From assembly GCA_002027195.1 (NCBI GenBank), contig MWJO01000002.1:1-64000 (forward strand): 64,000 nt of DNA. Reading direction: 5' to 3'. A program made the position numbers and the translations under genes. The notes under the pieces were generated by a model, which saw only the letters and a program-made list of their open reading frames with translations, had not been told where the DNA came from and made no database searches. Shown in pieces: positions 1-8,583 of the stretch (position 1 is its first letter; every line of letters starts with the position of its first letter). This stretch comes from Streptomyces sp. GKU 895. Its GTDB lineage: Bacteria; Actinomycetota; Actinomycetes; Streptomycetales; Streptomycetaceae.

Positions 1-13
1 CCCCGGCTGCGGC

Positions 14-304
14 TCAGCTGCCGCCGCCGCAACCGCCCCCGCCACCGCAGGACGACCCCGCCGCCACACGACGAGCCCACCCCCCGCAGGACGAGGAGGA
101 ACCACAGGACGAGGACGAGGACGAGCCGCACGACGACCCGCTGCTGCTGGACCCCCCGTCGGCCCACCAGCTGTTGCCACTGCCGCTGCGGCTGCCGCCG
201 CGCCGACCAGCCCGCGCCCGGTGCGAGCTCCCCCCGCTCGCCCTCGCGATGATCATGACGACGAACCCGATGAAAGCGACTGCCAGGATGATGCCGAAAA
301 CCAT
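14..304 (-). CDS. small Ser/Gly/Cys-rich membrane protein
   Basis: A 96-residue protein of unknown function. One hydrophobic helix (about residues 2-20) is followed by a basic Ser/Gly/Arg stretch and a tail of poly-Ser and poly-Gly blocks with five cysteines (SSCG, GSSCGGG, GCGGGS). The ATG at 304 follows a GGAGG about 7 nt upstream. The N-terminal anchor suggests a tail exposed on one membrane face. The cysteines could form disulfides or bind metal, but no known motif is complete. Only the coding assignment is secure. Confidence 0.7.
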   Translation of the reverse strand: MVFGIILAVAFIGFVVMIIARASGGSSHRARAGRRGGSRSGSGNSWWADGGSSSSGSSCGSSSSSSCGSSSSCGGWARRVAAGSSCGGGGGCGGGS

Positions 305-433
305 GGCGTCACCCTCCTTCCGTGTCACCCGAGACGACCCCCCGTGGGCGCCTCGGGTCCTGCGTGCGAGGGAGATGCCCCGGCGTCTCATCAGCCAAAG
401 CAGAGTTGAGCGAATCCAGAGCTTGGGCGCAGG

Positions 434-1639
434 ATGACCGGCATGACCTCCACCGCACGCCCGCACCTCAACCGCCGGCTCGCCGAGTTCGGGACGACGA
501 TCTTCGCCGAGATGTCCGCGCTCGCCGTGCAGACCGGCTCGATCAATCTCGGCCAGGGCTTCCCCGACACGGACGGCCCCGAGGAGATCCGGGAGGCGGC
601 GGTGCGGGCGCTGCGCGACGGACGCGGCAACCAGTACCCGCCGGGTCCGGGCGTCCCCGAGCTGCGCGCCGCGATCGCCGCGCACCAGCAGCGGCGGTAC
701 GCACTGACGTACGACCCCGACACCGAGGTCCTGGTGACGGCGGGCGCGACCGAGGCCATCGCCGCCGCCCTCCTCGCCCTCCTGGAGCCCGGCGACGAGG
801 TCATCGCCTTCGAGCCGTACTACGACTCCTACGCGGCCTGCATCGCGATGGCGGGCGGCACCCGGGTCCCGGTCACCCTGCGCCCGGACGGCGACAGCTT
901 CCGCCTCGACCTCGACGAGCTGCGCGCGGCCGTGACGGACAGGACCCGGCTGCTGCTGATCAACACGCCCCACAACCCCACCGGCACCGTCCTCACCCGC
1001 GAGGAGCTCACCGCGATCGCCGAGCTGGCGGTCGAGCGGGACCTGCTGGTCGTCACCGACGAGGTGTACGAGCACCTGGTCTTCGACGACGCCGAGCACA
1101 TCCCGCTCGCGACCTTCCCCGGCATGCGGGACCGCACGGTCACGATCGGCTCGGCCGGCAAGACCTTCTCCTTCACCGGCTGGAAGGTCGGCTGGGTGAC
1201 CGCCTCGCCGTCACTGGTCAGCGCGGTGCGCTCGGCGAAGCAGTTCCTGACGTACGTCGCCTCGGGCCCCTTCCAGTACGCGGTCGCCGAGGCCCTCGCG
1301 CTGCCGGACAGCTACTTCGAGGCCTTCCGCGCGGACATGAGGGCCAAGCGCGACGTGCTCGCGAGCGGTCTGGCGGAGGCGGGCTTCGGGGTGTTCCGGA
1401 CCGCCGGCACCTACTTCATCACCACCGACATCCGCCCCCTCGGCGCCGAGCTGTCTCAAGGGGGCGACGGCTTCGCCTTCTGCCGCGCGCTGCCGGAGCG
1501 GGCCGGGGTCGTCGCCATCCCCAACGCGGTCTTCTACGACCACCGGGAGGCGGGCGCGCCGTTCGTGCGGTTCGCGTTCTGCAAGCAGACGGGGGTGCTG
1601 GAGGAGGCGGTCAAGCGGTTGAAGGCGCTGGCGGGCTGA
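434..1639 (+). CDS. PLP-dependent class I/II aminotransferase (DapC/KAT-like)
   Basis: A 401-residue fold-type I aminotransferase, full length for the family. NPTG (residues 181-184), the TDEVYEHLVF segment that binds the cofactor pyridine N, and SAGKTFSFTGWKVGW with the Schiff-base lysine at residue 243 are all present. The LGQGFPD opening is typical of the group holding N-succinyldiaminopimelate aminotransferases, kynurenine aminotransferases and other broad-specificity amino acid transaminases. Substrate cannot be read from sequence. The gene appears monocistronic. An ATG four codons in is an alternative start. Confidence 0.92.
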   Translation: MTGMTSTARPHLNRRLAEFGTTIFAEMSALAVQTGSINLGQGFPDTDGPEEIREAAVRALRDGRGNQYPPGPGVPELRAAIAAHQQRRYALTYDPDTEVLVTAGATEAIAAALLALLEPGDEVIAFEPYYDSYAACIAMAGGTRVPVTLRPDGDSFRLDLDELRAAVTDRTRLLLINTPHNPTGTVLTREELTAIAELAVERDLLVVTDEVYEHLVFDDAEHIPLATFPGMRDRTVTIGSAGKTFSFTGWKVGWVTASPSLVSAVRSAKQFLTYVASGPFQYAVAEALALPDSYFEAFRADMRAKRDVLASGLAEAGFGVFRTAGTYFITTDIRPLGAELSQGGDGFAFCRALPERAGVVAIPNAVFYDHREAGAPFVRFAFCKQTGVLEEAVKRLKALAG

Positions 1640-1694
1640 CGTGACCCGGGCGGTCGGACACTGGGGCGTGATGCTCGCTTATGCCTGACTTCTT

Positions 1695-2900
1695 ATGCAA
1701 TGTGCTGATGTGACCCCTGTCAGCACGCTCGCGCCGCCCGCCGTCGCACCGCCCGGCACCACCGGACGCATCCGGCCGCGCCACCCCCTCGCGGTGGCGC
1801 TCGGCCTGTTCGCCGCCGCCCGGCTCACCGGGCTGGCGGTGCTCGCCGCGACCGCCTGGGCCACCGGCCACCACCCGCTCACCCTGCTGGGCCGGTCCTG
1901 GGACTCCCGCTGGTACCTGGGCATCGCCGCGCACGGCTACGGCCACACCCTGCACATCCGCCCCGGCGTCGTCTACAGCGACCTCGCCTTCTTCCCGCTC
2001 TACCCGGCGCTGGTGCGCGCGGTGACCGCGGTCAGCCCGCTGAGCGGCGGCGCGGCGGGCCTGCTGGTGTCGTGGACGGCGGCCGCGGTGGCGGCGTGCG
2101 CCATCTACGCGATCGGCGTACGGCTGCACGGCCGCGCGGTGGCCACCGTCCTCGCCCTCCTGTGGGCCCTGCTGCCGCACTCGGTCGTGCTGTCGATGGC
2201 GTACACGGAGCCTGTCCTGACCGCCTTCGCCGCCTGGTCGCTGTACGCGGTGCTCACCGGCCGCTGGCTGTGGGCGGGCACGCTGGCCGCGCTGGCGGGG
2301 CTGGCCCGGCCGAACGGGTTCGCGGTGGCGGTGGCGGTGCTGGCGACGGCGGCGTACGAGATCGTCCGGTCCCTGCGGCGGGGCGGAAAAGTTACCCACA
2401 GCCTGTGGACGGGCGCGGCGCTCGCCCCGCTCGGCTGGTCGGCGTACGTCGTCTGGGTCGGCCATCGCGAGGGCGACCTGTTCGGCGGCTACTTCGCGGT
2501 GCAGCGCGGCTGGGGCTCCAGCTTCGACTTCGGCCGGGGTTCCCTGCGCTTCGCCCGCCACGTCGTCCTCCAGGGCGACCGGCTGGTCTTCCCGATGACG
2601 CTGCTGATCGTCGCCGTCTCGGTCCTCCTGTACGCCCTGCTCCTGCTGGACCGCCCCCCGCTCGCGCTGGCCGTCTACACCGCCGTACTCCTGCTGATCA
2701 CCCTCGGCGGCTCGGGCTTCTTCGAGTCCAAGCCGCGCTTCCTGCTGCCCGCGTTCCCGCTGCTGCTGCCGCCGGCCCGGGCCCTGGTCCGCACGGCGAG
2801 AGCCCGGCCCTGGCACGCGGTCGTGGTGACCGGTGCCCTGGCCGGGCTCTCTTTCGCCTACGGGGCGTATCTGGTCGTACTGGCGGACACGCCGCTGTAG
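1695..2900 (+). CDS. multipass membrane glycosyltransferase, PIG-V/mannosyltransferase-like
   Basis: A 401-residue integral membrane protein with roughly eight to ten hydrophobic helices. The loop after the first helix reads WDSRWYLGIAAHGY, which resembles the acidic catalytic loop of GT-C enzymes such as PIG-V-type mannosyltransferases that use polyprenyl-phosphate sugars. FFPLYPALVR and LARPNGF are further family-like segments. Donor and acceptor are not determinable. The first residues are weakly supported, and a GTG at 1710 is an alternative start. The gene converges on the YbjN gene with a 14-nt gap. Confidence 0.8.
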   Translation: MQCADVTPVSTLAPPAVAPPGTTGRIRPRHPLAVALGLFAAARLTGLAVLAATAWATGHHPLTLLGRSWDSRWYLGIAAHGYGHTLHIRPGVVYSDLAFFPLYPALVRAVTAVSPLSGGAAGLLVSWTAAAVAACAIYAIGVRLHGRAVATVLALLWALLPHSVVLSMAYTEPVLTAFAAWSLYAVLTGRWLWAGTLAALAGLARPNGFAVAVAVLATAAYEIVRSLRRGGKVTHSLWTGAALAPLGWSAYVVWVGHREGDLFGGYFAVQRGWGSSFDFGRGSLRFARHVVLQGDRLVFPMTLLIVAVSVLLYALLLLDRPPLALAVYTAVLLLITLGGSGFFESKPRFLLPAFPLLLPPARALVRTARARPWHAVVVTGALAGLSFAYGAYLVVLADTPL

Positions 2901-2914
2901 AGGACGGCTACGCC

Positions 2915-3454
2915 TTACGCGTCGTCGTCGCCGTCGCTGCCGGGCTTGTCGGCGTCGTTGATCTCCTGCTCCAGGCCGAGCTGCTCCACGAGCCACTTGT
3001 CGAACTCGATGGCGGCCCGCACCCAGCTGACCGTCGACGACACGAAGTGCTCCAGGCTCACCCCGGTGCCGATCAGCATCTGCGCCTCGCCGATGAGGCG
3101 GACGGTGCCGTCGTCGTGGGTGTGCGTGTAGAGCTTGGGCCACAGGGTGCGGCGGTTCCAGTCGTCGATGGACTCCAGCAGCTGCGGCTTCTCGTCGATC
3201 TTGTGGGGCCGGTCGTAGAACGTCCGGACCGAGAAGACCTGCTGGTCACCCTCACCCCGGAACATGAAATACGTACGGAACTGCTCCCACGGCGCCGCGA
3301 GGTCACCCTCTTCGTCAACGACGTACTTCAGCTCCATCTGCTCCAGGAGCTGCTTCACGAGGTCCTGATCCGGGACGACGGGGCCCGCCGGTCCTTGGGG
3401 CTGCGGCTCGGGCTGGCCCCCGAAGTTCGGAATCGAGGACGGGTCGATGGTCAC
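2915..3454 (-). CDS. YbjN-domain protein
   Basis: A 179-residue acidic cytosolic protein. After a Pro/Gln-rich N-terminus (MTIDPSSIPNFG) it carries a YbjN-type fold: an amphipathic helix (LVKQLLEQMELKY), strands with YFMFRG and the VFSVRTFYD segment, and a C-terminal helix ending in Asp-rich residues. YbjN domains resemble type III secretion chaperones and have no defined catalysis. The GTG at 3454 was chosen because GAAGGG lies 9 nt upstream. A start 20 codons further upstream would add a Pro/Gly-rich segment without a good ribosome site. Confidence 0.8.
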   Translation of the reverse strand: MTIDPSSIPNFGGQPEPQPQGPAGPVVPDQDLVKQLLEQMELKYVVDEEGDLAAPWEQFRTYFMFRGEGDQQVFSVRTFYDRPHKIDEKPQLLESIDDWNRRTLWPKLYTHTHDDGTVRLIGEAQMLIGTGVSLEHFVSSTVSWVRAAIEFDKWLVEQLGLEQEINDADKPGSDGDDDA

Positions 3455-3580
3455 CGTGATTTTCCCTTCGTACGGATTCCGCCATCCTCCCCCATGCGGG
3501 GAGGGGGGTGGCAACCCCCGGCGGGGTCTGTCAGCCGTGGGCTGACTTGATCCGGTCGCCGGGGGTCCGGGTACCCAGGG

Positions 3581-6178
3581 TCAGAGCGTCTTCCCCGTCG
3601 ACGGGCCCACGATCAGGCCGTCTCCGAAAGTGTCCACCCGGACCGTGTCGCCGTCCTTGATCTCGCCGGACAGGATCTCCTTGGCGAGGCGGTCGCCGAT
3701 GGCGGTCTGGACCAGGCGGCGCAGGGGGCGGGCGCCGTAGGCCGGGTCCATGCCCTCGGTCGCGAGCCAGGCCAGGGCCTCGTCGGTGACCTCCAGGGTG
3801 AGGCGGCGTTCCGCGAGACGCTTGGCGAGGCGGTCGATCTGGAGGCGGGCGATGCGGCTCAGCTCGTCCTTGGTCAGGGCCGAGAAGACGACCAGGTCGT
3901 CCAGGCGGTTGAGGAACTCCGGCTTGAAGGCGGTGCGGACCACCTCCAGGACCTGCTCCTTCTTCTCCAGCTCGGTGGTGAGCGGGTCCACCAGGAACTG
4001 GCTGCCCAGGTTGGAGGTCAGCACCAGGATCGTGTTGCGGAAGTCGACCGTGCGGCCCTGGCCGTCGGTGAGCCGGCCGTCGTCCAGCACCTGGAGCAGG
4101 ACGTCGAAGACCTCCGGGTGGGCCTTCTCCACCTCGTCCAGCAGCACCACGCTGTACGGGCGCCTGCGCACCGCCTCCGTGAGCTGGCCGCCCTCCTCGT
4201 AGCCGACGTAGCCGGGAGGCGCGCCGACCAGGCGGGCGACGCTGTGCTTCTCGCCGTACTCGGACATGTCGATGCGGACCATGGCCCGCTCGTCGTCGAA
4301 GAGGAAGTCGGCGAGCGCCTTGGCGAGTTCCGTCTTGCCGACGCCCGTGGGGCCCAGGAAGAGGAACGAGCCGGTGGGCCGGTCGGGGTCGGCGATGCCG
4401 GCGCGGGTGCGGCGCACCGCGTCGGACACCGCCTGCACGGCCTCCGACTGCCCGATCAGACGCTTGCCCAACTCCTCCTCCATGCGCAGGAGTTTCTGGG
4501 TCTCGCCCTCCAGCAGGCGCCCGGCCGGGATGCCGGTCCACGCGGCGACGACGTCGGCGATGTCGTCGGAGCCGACCTCCTCCTTGACCATGGTGCCCTT
4601 GGCGGCCTCTTCCTCGGCCTGCGAGGCTTCCTCCAAGTCCCGTTCCAGGGTGGGGATCTCGCCGTACAGCAGCTTGCTGGCGGTGTCGAAGTCGCCGTCG
4701 CGCTGGGCGCGTTCGGCCTGGCCGCGCAAGTCGTCGAGCTTTTCCTTCAGTTCACCGACGCGGTTGAGGGACTGCTTCTCCTTCTCCCAGCGGGCGGTCA
4801 GGCCCCGCAGCTCCTCCTCCTTGTCGGCGAGGTCGCGGCGCAGCTTCTCCAGGCGTTCGCGGGAGGCCGGGTCGGTCTCCTTCTCCAGGGCCAGCTCCTC
4901 CATCTTCAGCCGGTCGACGGAGCGCTGGAGTTCGTCGATCTCCACCGGGGAGGAGTCGATCTCCATGCGGAGCCGGGAGGCGGACTCGTCGACGAGGTCG
5001 ATGGCCTTGTCGGGCAGGAACCGGGAGGTGATGTAGCGGTCGGAGAGGGTGGCGGCCGCGACCAGCGCGCTGTCGGCGATCTGGACCTTGTGGTGGGCCT
5101 CGTACCGCCCCTTCAGTCCGCGCAGGATGGCGATGGTGTCCTCGACGGTCGGCTCGGCGACCAGGACCTGCTGGAAGCGGCGCTCCAGGGCCGGGTCCTT
5201 CTCGATCCGCTCGCGGTACTCGTCGAGCGTCGTCGCGCCGACCATGCGCAGCTCGCCGCGGGCGAGCATGGGCTTGAGCATGTTGCCCGCGTCCATGGCG
5301 GAGTCGCCGCCGGCGCCGGCTCCGACGACGGTGTGCAGCTCGTCGATGAAGGTGATGATCTGGCCGTCGGAGTCCTTGATCTCGGCGAGGACGGTCTTGA
5401 GCCGCTCCTCGAACTCACCGCGGTACTTGGCCCCGGCGACCATGGCCCCCAGATCCAGGGCGACGAGCCGCTTGTTCTTCAGCGACTCCGGCACGTCCCC
5501 CTTCACGATCCGCTGGGCCAGCCCCTCGACGACGGCGGTCTTGCCGACGCCGGGCTCGCCGATGAGGACGGGGTTGTTCTTGGTGCGGCGGGACAGCACC
5601 TGCACCACGCGCCGGATCTCCTGGTCCCGTCCGATGACGGGGTCGAGCTTCCCCTCGCGCGCGGCGGCGGTGAAGTCGGTACCGAACTTCTCCAGGGCCT
5701 TGTAGGAGCCCTCGGGATCGGCGGTGGTCACCCTTCTTCCTCCCCTCGCCTTCTGGAAGGCGTCCTGCAACTTCCTGGCGTCGGCCCCCTGCGAGGAGAG
5801 TACGTCCCCGGCCTGGCCGCCCTTGGCGGCGATGCCGATGAGCAGGTGCTCGGTGGAGAGGTACTCGTCGCCGAGGTCCTTGGCGCGGGTCGCGGCGTCG
5901 TTGACGACGGCGAGCAGTTCGCGGCTGGGCTGCGGGGGCGCGACGGTGGAGCCGGTCACGCTGGGCAGCCCGGCCAGGATCTTCTCGGCGCCGGCACGGA
6001 CGGCGGCGAGATCGGCCTCGACGGCCGCCAGCAGGTCGACGATGTTCTCGTTGTCCTGCCCCTGGAGCAGAGCCAGGAGCAGGTGGGCGGGGGTGAGGTC
6101 GGGGTGCCCCTCGGCGGCGGCGCGCTTCTCGGCCGCGTTGATCGCGTCCCGGCTCCGGTTGGTCAGCTCGGCGTCCAC
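3581..6178 (-). CDS. clpB: ATP-dependent disaggregase ClpB
   Basis: Hsp100 disaggregase of 865 residues, normal length. Order: two Clp-N repeats (about 1-145), AAA1 with Walker A GEPGVGKT and Walker [10 protein letters not shown], a coiled-coil middle domain rich in Glu/Lys/Arg (about 400-520), and AAA2 with GPTGVGKT and [12 protein letters not shown]. It solubilises aggregates together with DnaK, DnaJ and GrpE, which lie further along the same strand. No IGF/IGL ClpP loop is visible, as expected for ClpB. It starts at GTG 6178 behind GAGGAGGAG, with an HspR operator upstream. Confidence 0.97.
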   Translation of the reverse strand: MDAELTNRSRDAINAAEKRAAAEGHPDLTPAHLLLALLQGQDNENIVDLLAAVEADLAAVRAGAEKILAGLPSVTGSTVAPPQPSRELLAVVNDAATRAKDLGDEYLSTEHLLIGIAAKGGQAGDVLSSQGADARKLQDAFQKARGGRRVTTADPEGSYKALEKFGTDFTAAAREGKLDPVIGRDQEIRRVVQVLSRRTKNNPVLIGEPGVGKTAVVEGLAQRIVKGDVPESLKNKRLVALDLGAMVAGAKYRGEFEERLKTVLAEIKDSDGQIITFIDELHTVVGAGAGGDSAMDAGNMLKPMLARGELRMVGATTLDEYRERIEKDPALERRFQQVLVAEPTVEDTIAILRGLKGRYEAHHKVQIADSALVAAATLSDRYITSRFLPDKAIDLVDESASRLRMEIDSSPVEIDELQRSVDRLKMEELALEKETDPASRERLEKLRRDLADKEEELRGLTARWEKEKQSLNRVGELKEKLDDLRGQAERAQRDGDFDTASKLLYGEIPTLERDLEEASQAEEEAAKGTMVKEEVGSDDIADVVAAWTGIPAGRLLEGETQKLLRMEEELGKRLIGQSEAVQAVSDAVRRTRAGIADPDRPTGSFLFLGPTGVGKTELAKALADFLFDDERAMVRIDMSEYGEKHSVARLVGAPPGYVGYEEGGQLTEAVRRRPYSVVLLDEVEKAHPEVFDVLLQVLDDGRLTDGQGRTVDFRNTILVLTSNLGSQFLVDPLTTELEKKEQVLEVVRTAFKPEFLNRLDDLVVFSALTKDELSRIARLQIDRLAKRLAERRLTLEVTDEALAWLATEGMDPAYGARPLRRLVQTAIGDRLAKEILSGEIKDGDTVRVDTFGDGLIVGPSTGKTL

Positions 6179-6241
6179 GTGTCCGTACTCCTCCTCGATG
6201 TCGGCGGCTCTCCTGAGTCTGACTCAGTCAACGTACACAAA

Positions 6242-6262
6242 GTTGAGTCTATTCCACTCAAG
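6242..6262 (-). promoter_or_regulatory. HAIR operator (HspR-binding) of clpB
   Basis: The inverted repeat TTGAGT-N7-ACTCAA lies about 65 nt upstream of the clpB start. One arm is the full ACTCAAG; the other differs at the outermost base. It matches the HspR-associated inverted repeat CTTGAGT-N7-ACTCAAG that is present in perfect form upstream of dnaK in this window. A second 15-bp palindrome (CTGAGTCTGACTCAG, 6213-6227) lies between it and the gene and may be a degenerate extra site. Confidence 0.88.
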
Positions 6263-6322
6263 GCAGGGCTCGGGAGGGGCCGGGGACCGAGTTCCCCTCC
6301 TGCCGGGGTTAAGTTCCGGGGC

Positions 6323-6739
6323 ATGGCGACGACGTACACCCAGGACCCCGGCGCACCGGACCCGCTCTACCTCAGCTTCTGGCGGGAACGGCACCTGTGC
6401 ACCCTGACGACCCTGCGCCCGGACGGCAGCCCGCACGTGGTGCCGGTCGGAGTGACATACGACCCCGAGGCGCGGCTCGCTCGGGTGATCACGAACAGGT
6501 CGAGCGCGAAGGTGGGCCATGTGCGGGCGGCGGGGCCTTCCGGGGCCCTGGTCGCGGTGTGCCAGGTGGCCGGGCGGCGGTGGGCCACGCTGGAGGGACG
6601 GGCGTACGTCCGGACCGACCCCGAGCGGGTCGCGGAGGCCGAGCGGCGGTACGCGGAGCGCTATGAGCGCACCCCGGCGCCGAATCCGTCCCGGGTGGTG
6701 ATCGAGATCGAGCTGACGCGGGCGCTGGGGCGCGGTTGA
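6323..6739 (+). CDS. PPOX-class (F420/FMN-split-barrel) oxidoreductase
   Basis: A 138-residue split-barrel flavoprotein of the pyridoxamine-5'-phosphate oxidase superfamily. LCTLTTLRPDGSPHVVPVG is the family's first strand pair, followed by ARVITNRSSAKVGHVR and WATLEGRAYV. Small actinobacterial members of this shape often use deazaflavin F420, but the cofactor is not proven here. The ATG at 6323 follows GGGG. It is divergent from clpB and separated from it by the HAIR region. Confidence 0.85.
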   Translation: MATTYTQDPGAPDPLYLSFWRERHLCTLTTLRPDGSPHVVPVGVTYDPEARLARVITNRSSAKVGHVRAAGPSGALVAVCQVAGRRWATLEGRAYVRTDPERVAEAERRYAERYERTPAPNPSRVVIEIELTRALGRG

Positions 6740-6818
6740 GCGGGGCCCGGCGAGGGCTGCCGACGATTTCCGGCCATGGCGAGAATGGGCGGATACCAGG
6801 AAATGTCGCCCGGAAACT

Positions 6819-6859
6819 GCAGCGGCGTCACCGTGTTCAGGTCACGGTGACGCCGCTGC
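6819..6859. terminator. 17-bp-stem hairpin terminator
   Basis: A perfect inverted repeat with 17-bp arms (6819-6835 and 6843-6859) and a 7-nt loop lies between the convergent ends of the PPOX gene and the Rieske-like gene. No strong U tract follows, which is usual in Streptomyces. It probably serves both strands. Confidence 0.85.
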
Positions 6860-6902
6860 GGGGGGAAGCGCCTGAGCGATCTGTTACGACGGGGGAATCG
6901 CG

Positions 6903-7238
6903 TCAGGCACTGCGGGGGGTGGCTGAGATGGTCCGTGGGGTGGGGGACTCCGGTTCCACCAGCCGATGGTCTCGTTGGTCAAGATTCACAAAGATCATTC
7001 CGTACCGAATGGCACACCGCACAGGCTGCGGCGCCCCCCGAGGCCGCCGCAGACACCGGTACGCCCGAACGTCCTCGTCGTCGTCGCGGGTGACGACGAC
7101 CGGCTCACCGAAGACTGTCACCATCAATGAGTCACCGGAGTGAGGGATCGCGGTGACCAGATCGATGAAGTGCCAGCCGGAGCGGTAGGCCGTGGCCATT
7201 TCGCGACGGAAGGAGCGGTCGTCGGGTGGGGTGGTCAT
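6903..7238 (-). CDS. truncated Rieske-like protein lacking 2Fe-2S ligands
   Basis: A 111-residue protein. The first part resembles the start of a Rieske domain of ring-hydroxylating oxygenases: SGWHFIDLVTAIPHSGD, then FGEPVVVTRDDDEDVRAY. The last part resembles the segment following that domain (CAIRYGMIFVNLDQRD). The CxH and CxxH iron ligands expected between them are missing, replaced by a short Arg/Pro stretch. A redox role is therefore unlikely; binding or scaffolding is possible. Its ATG overlaps the stop of the DISW-peptide gene by 4 nt, so the two are probably translationally coupled. Function unknown. Confidence 0.65.
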   Translation of the reverse strand: MTTPPDDRSFRREMATAYRSGWHFIDLVTAIPHSGDSLMVTVFGEPVVVTRDDDEDVRAYRCLRRPRGAPQPVRCAIRYGMIFVNLDQRDHRLVEPESPTPRTISATPRSA

Positions 7239-7441
7239 GACGTCGCGTCCGCCGGTACCGTCCACGAGATGTCCTGCGGCGCGGCCCAAGAGATGTCCTG
7301 CGGGGCCGCCCAAGAGATGTCCCCCGCGACGGTGTCAGCACTACGCCAACTGATGTCCGAAGGGGCGACAGCAGCCCCGAGGGTCAGCGCCACAGCAGCA
7401 ACAGCAGTGGCAAGCACCGAGCGAAGCATTCTCTTCTTCAT
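7235..7441 (-). CDS. secreted DISW-repeat peptide precursor
   Basis: A 68-residue precursor. The basic start MKKRMLRS and a hydrophobic Ala/Val/Leu core form a Sec signal peptide. The rest is almost entirely four copies of Asp-Ile-Ser-Trp (SDISW, GDISW, QDISW, QDISW) spaced by 8-11 residues. The start at 7441 is preceded by GAGGACG. It overlaps the Rieske-like gene and is divergent from the first LuxR-type regulator. It could be a signal peptide or RiPP-like precursor, or a surface protein. No family is recognised. Confidence 0.7.
   Translation of the reverse strand: MKKRMLRSVLATAVAAVALTLGAAVAPSDISWRSADTVAGDISWAAPQDISWAAPQDISWTVPADATS
7266..7322. repeat. 24-bp tandem repeat encoding WAAPQDIS units
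   Basis: Two full 24-bp units (7266-7289, 7290-7313) and the start of a third, inside the DISW peptide gene. Each unit adds eight residues and one DISW motif. The motif number could therefore change by unit slippage. Confidence 0.75.
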
Positions 7442-7572
7442 GACCGGCTTCGTCCTCACTTGATGGCTTCCCTTATCCCCGCGAAACAAGACGATGGCTC
7501 ATTCAGGCACGTCAATGCCACACAAGAGATGCATCATGTTCCTGCACGTTCAGGACCCTGGGGGGTGGAGAT
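7442..7572. promoter_or_regulatory. divergent intergenic region, peptide gene / regulator 1
   Basis: These 131 nt hold the promoters of two divergent transcripts. Two similar boxes, TTCAGGCACGTCA (7502-7514) and TTCCTGCACGTTCAGG (7539-7554), are direct near-repeats about 37 bp apart, and the second also contains CCTG/CAGG arms. They are candidate operators for the adjacent HTH proteins (inference). No clear -35/-10 pair was identified. Confidence 0.4.
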
Positions 7573-8583
7573 TTGCCAACAAAAAGCACAAACCCGACAC
7601 ATCCTCACGGCATAGCCGACCTTTGTGCCGAAGGCGCGCGTCTCTATGCCAGCGCGCTCGGCTCCGGACGCATCCTCCGGGACGAGGTCGAGCCTGCCCC
7701 GTGTCTGCTCGAATTCGCGCTGCTTCACCCCGACCCGGACGACCCGAACTGGTTGCGCCCCGTACCGCCGTCCATCGTGCTCGCACAGCAGCTCCACCCC
7801 CTGGAGCGGGAGATCCAGGACCGTCGGCGGCTGTCGCTCAACCTCTCGGAGACCTTCGAGCCGTTTCTCGCCATCAGTGCCCAGAAGCCGGCGACCACGC
7901 ACGCCATCACCGTGCTCGAAGGCTCTGCGCGCATCAACGCCGCACTGGACGTGGCGACAGCCGAGGCCCGCGTCGAGGTCCTGACCGTACAGCCCGGCGG
8001 AAGCCGGCCGGAGGACAAACTCAGTCAGGCCCTCGCCCGCAGCAAGCCCTTGATCGAGCGCGGAATCTCACTGCGCACCCTCTACCAGCACACGGTCCGC
8101 TACAGCCAGGGCACCTTCGCCTATGTGGACGGCATGGCAGGGGCGAAGGTCGAGATCCGTACCCTCGAAGAACTCATCGAGCGACTCATCATCTTCGACC
8201 AGACGGTTGCCTTCATCCCCGCCCAGGACGACCGGCAGGTGGCTCTGGAACTGCGTCATCCCGGTCTGGTCCAGTACCTCATCAGGGTCTTCGAGCAGCT
8301 CTGGCAGCGCGCGACTCCCCTCATGGAGGAAGTTCCCTACGAGTCCACGCCCGAGGGCATCACCGGCATCCAGCGCTCCATAGCCAAGCTCCTGATCGAT
8401 GGCCATGTCGACGAGGCCATCGCCCGCCGTCTCGGGATGAACGTGCGCACCTGCCGCGCCCACATCGCCAAACTGGCCAGCGTCCTGGGCAGCGGTAGCC
8501 GTGCCCAACTCGGCTATCTCATCGCCCAGTCGGGGATCCTGGACCAGGGCGCTTCGGGGTCGGGGGGAGGCGACCAGCCATGA
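7573..8583 (+). CDS. LuxR-HTH transcriptional regulator, paralogue 1
   Basis: A 336-residue regulator. The N-terminal helical module begins with the conserved pattern LCxxGxxLYxxAL. The middle resembles the sensor/PLD-like region of TrmB-type regulators (EVLTVQPGGSRPEDKL, then TVAFIPAQDDRQVALELRHP). The C-terminus is a LuxR-type HTH (DEAIARRLGMNVRTCRAHIAKL). Start is TTG 7573 behind GGGGGGTGGAG. It overlaps the next gene by ATGA, so the pair is an operon. Ligand and targets are unknown; the divergent DISW peptide gene is a natural candidate target. Confidence 0.85.
   Translation: MPTKSTNPTHPHGIADLCAEGARLYASALGSGRILRDEVEPAPCLLEFALLHPDPDDPNWLRPVPPSIVLAQQLHPLEREIQDRRRLSLNLSETFEPFLAISAQKPATTHAITVLEGSARINAALDVATAEARVEVLTVQPGGSRPEDKLSQALARSKPLIERGISLRTLYQHTVRYSQGTFAYVDGMAGAKVEIRTLEELIERLIIFDQTVAFIPAQDDRQVALELRHPGLVQYLIRVFEQLWQRATPLMEEVPYESTPEGITGIQRSIAKLLIDGHVDEAIARRLGMNVRTCRAHIAKLASVLGSGSRAQLGYLIAQSGILDQGASGSGGGDQP

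Noticed and set aside
4118..6739. Very long forward-strand open frame opposite clpB
   Set aside because: It is the GC-rich antisense of clpB with no recognisable domain; only its last 138 codons (from 6323) are a real PPOX gene.
6903..7238. Functional Rieske oxygenase component
   Set aside because: No CxH/CxxH iron ligands and only 111 residues.
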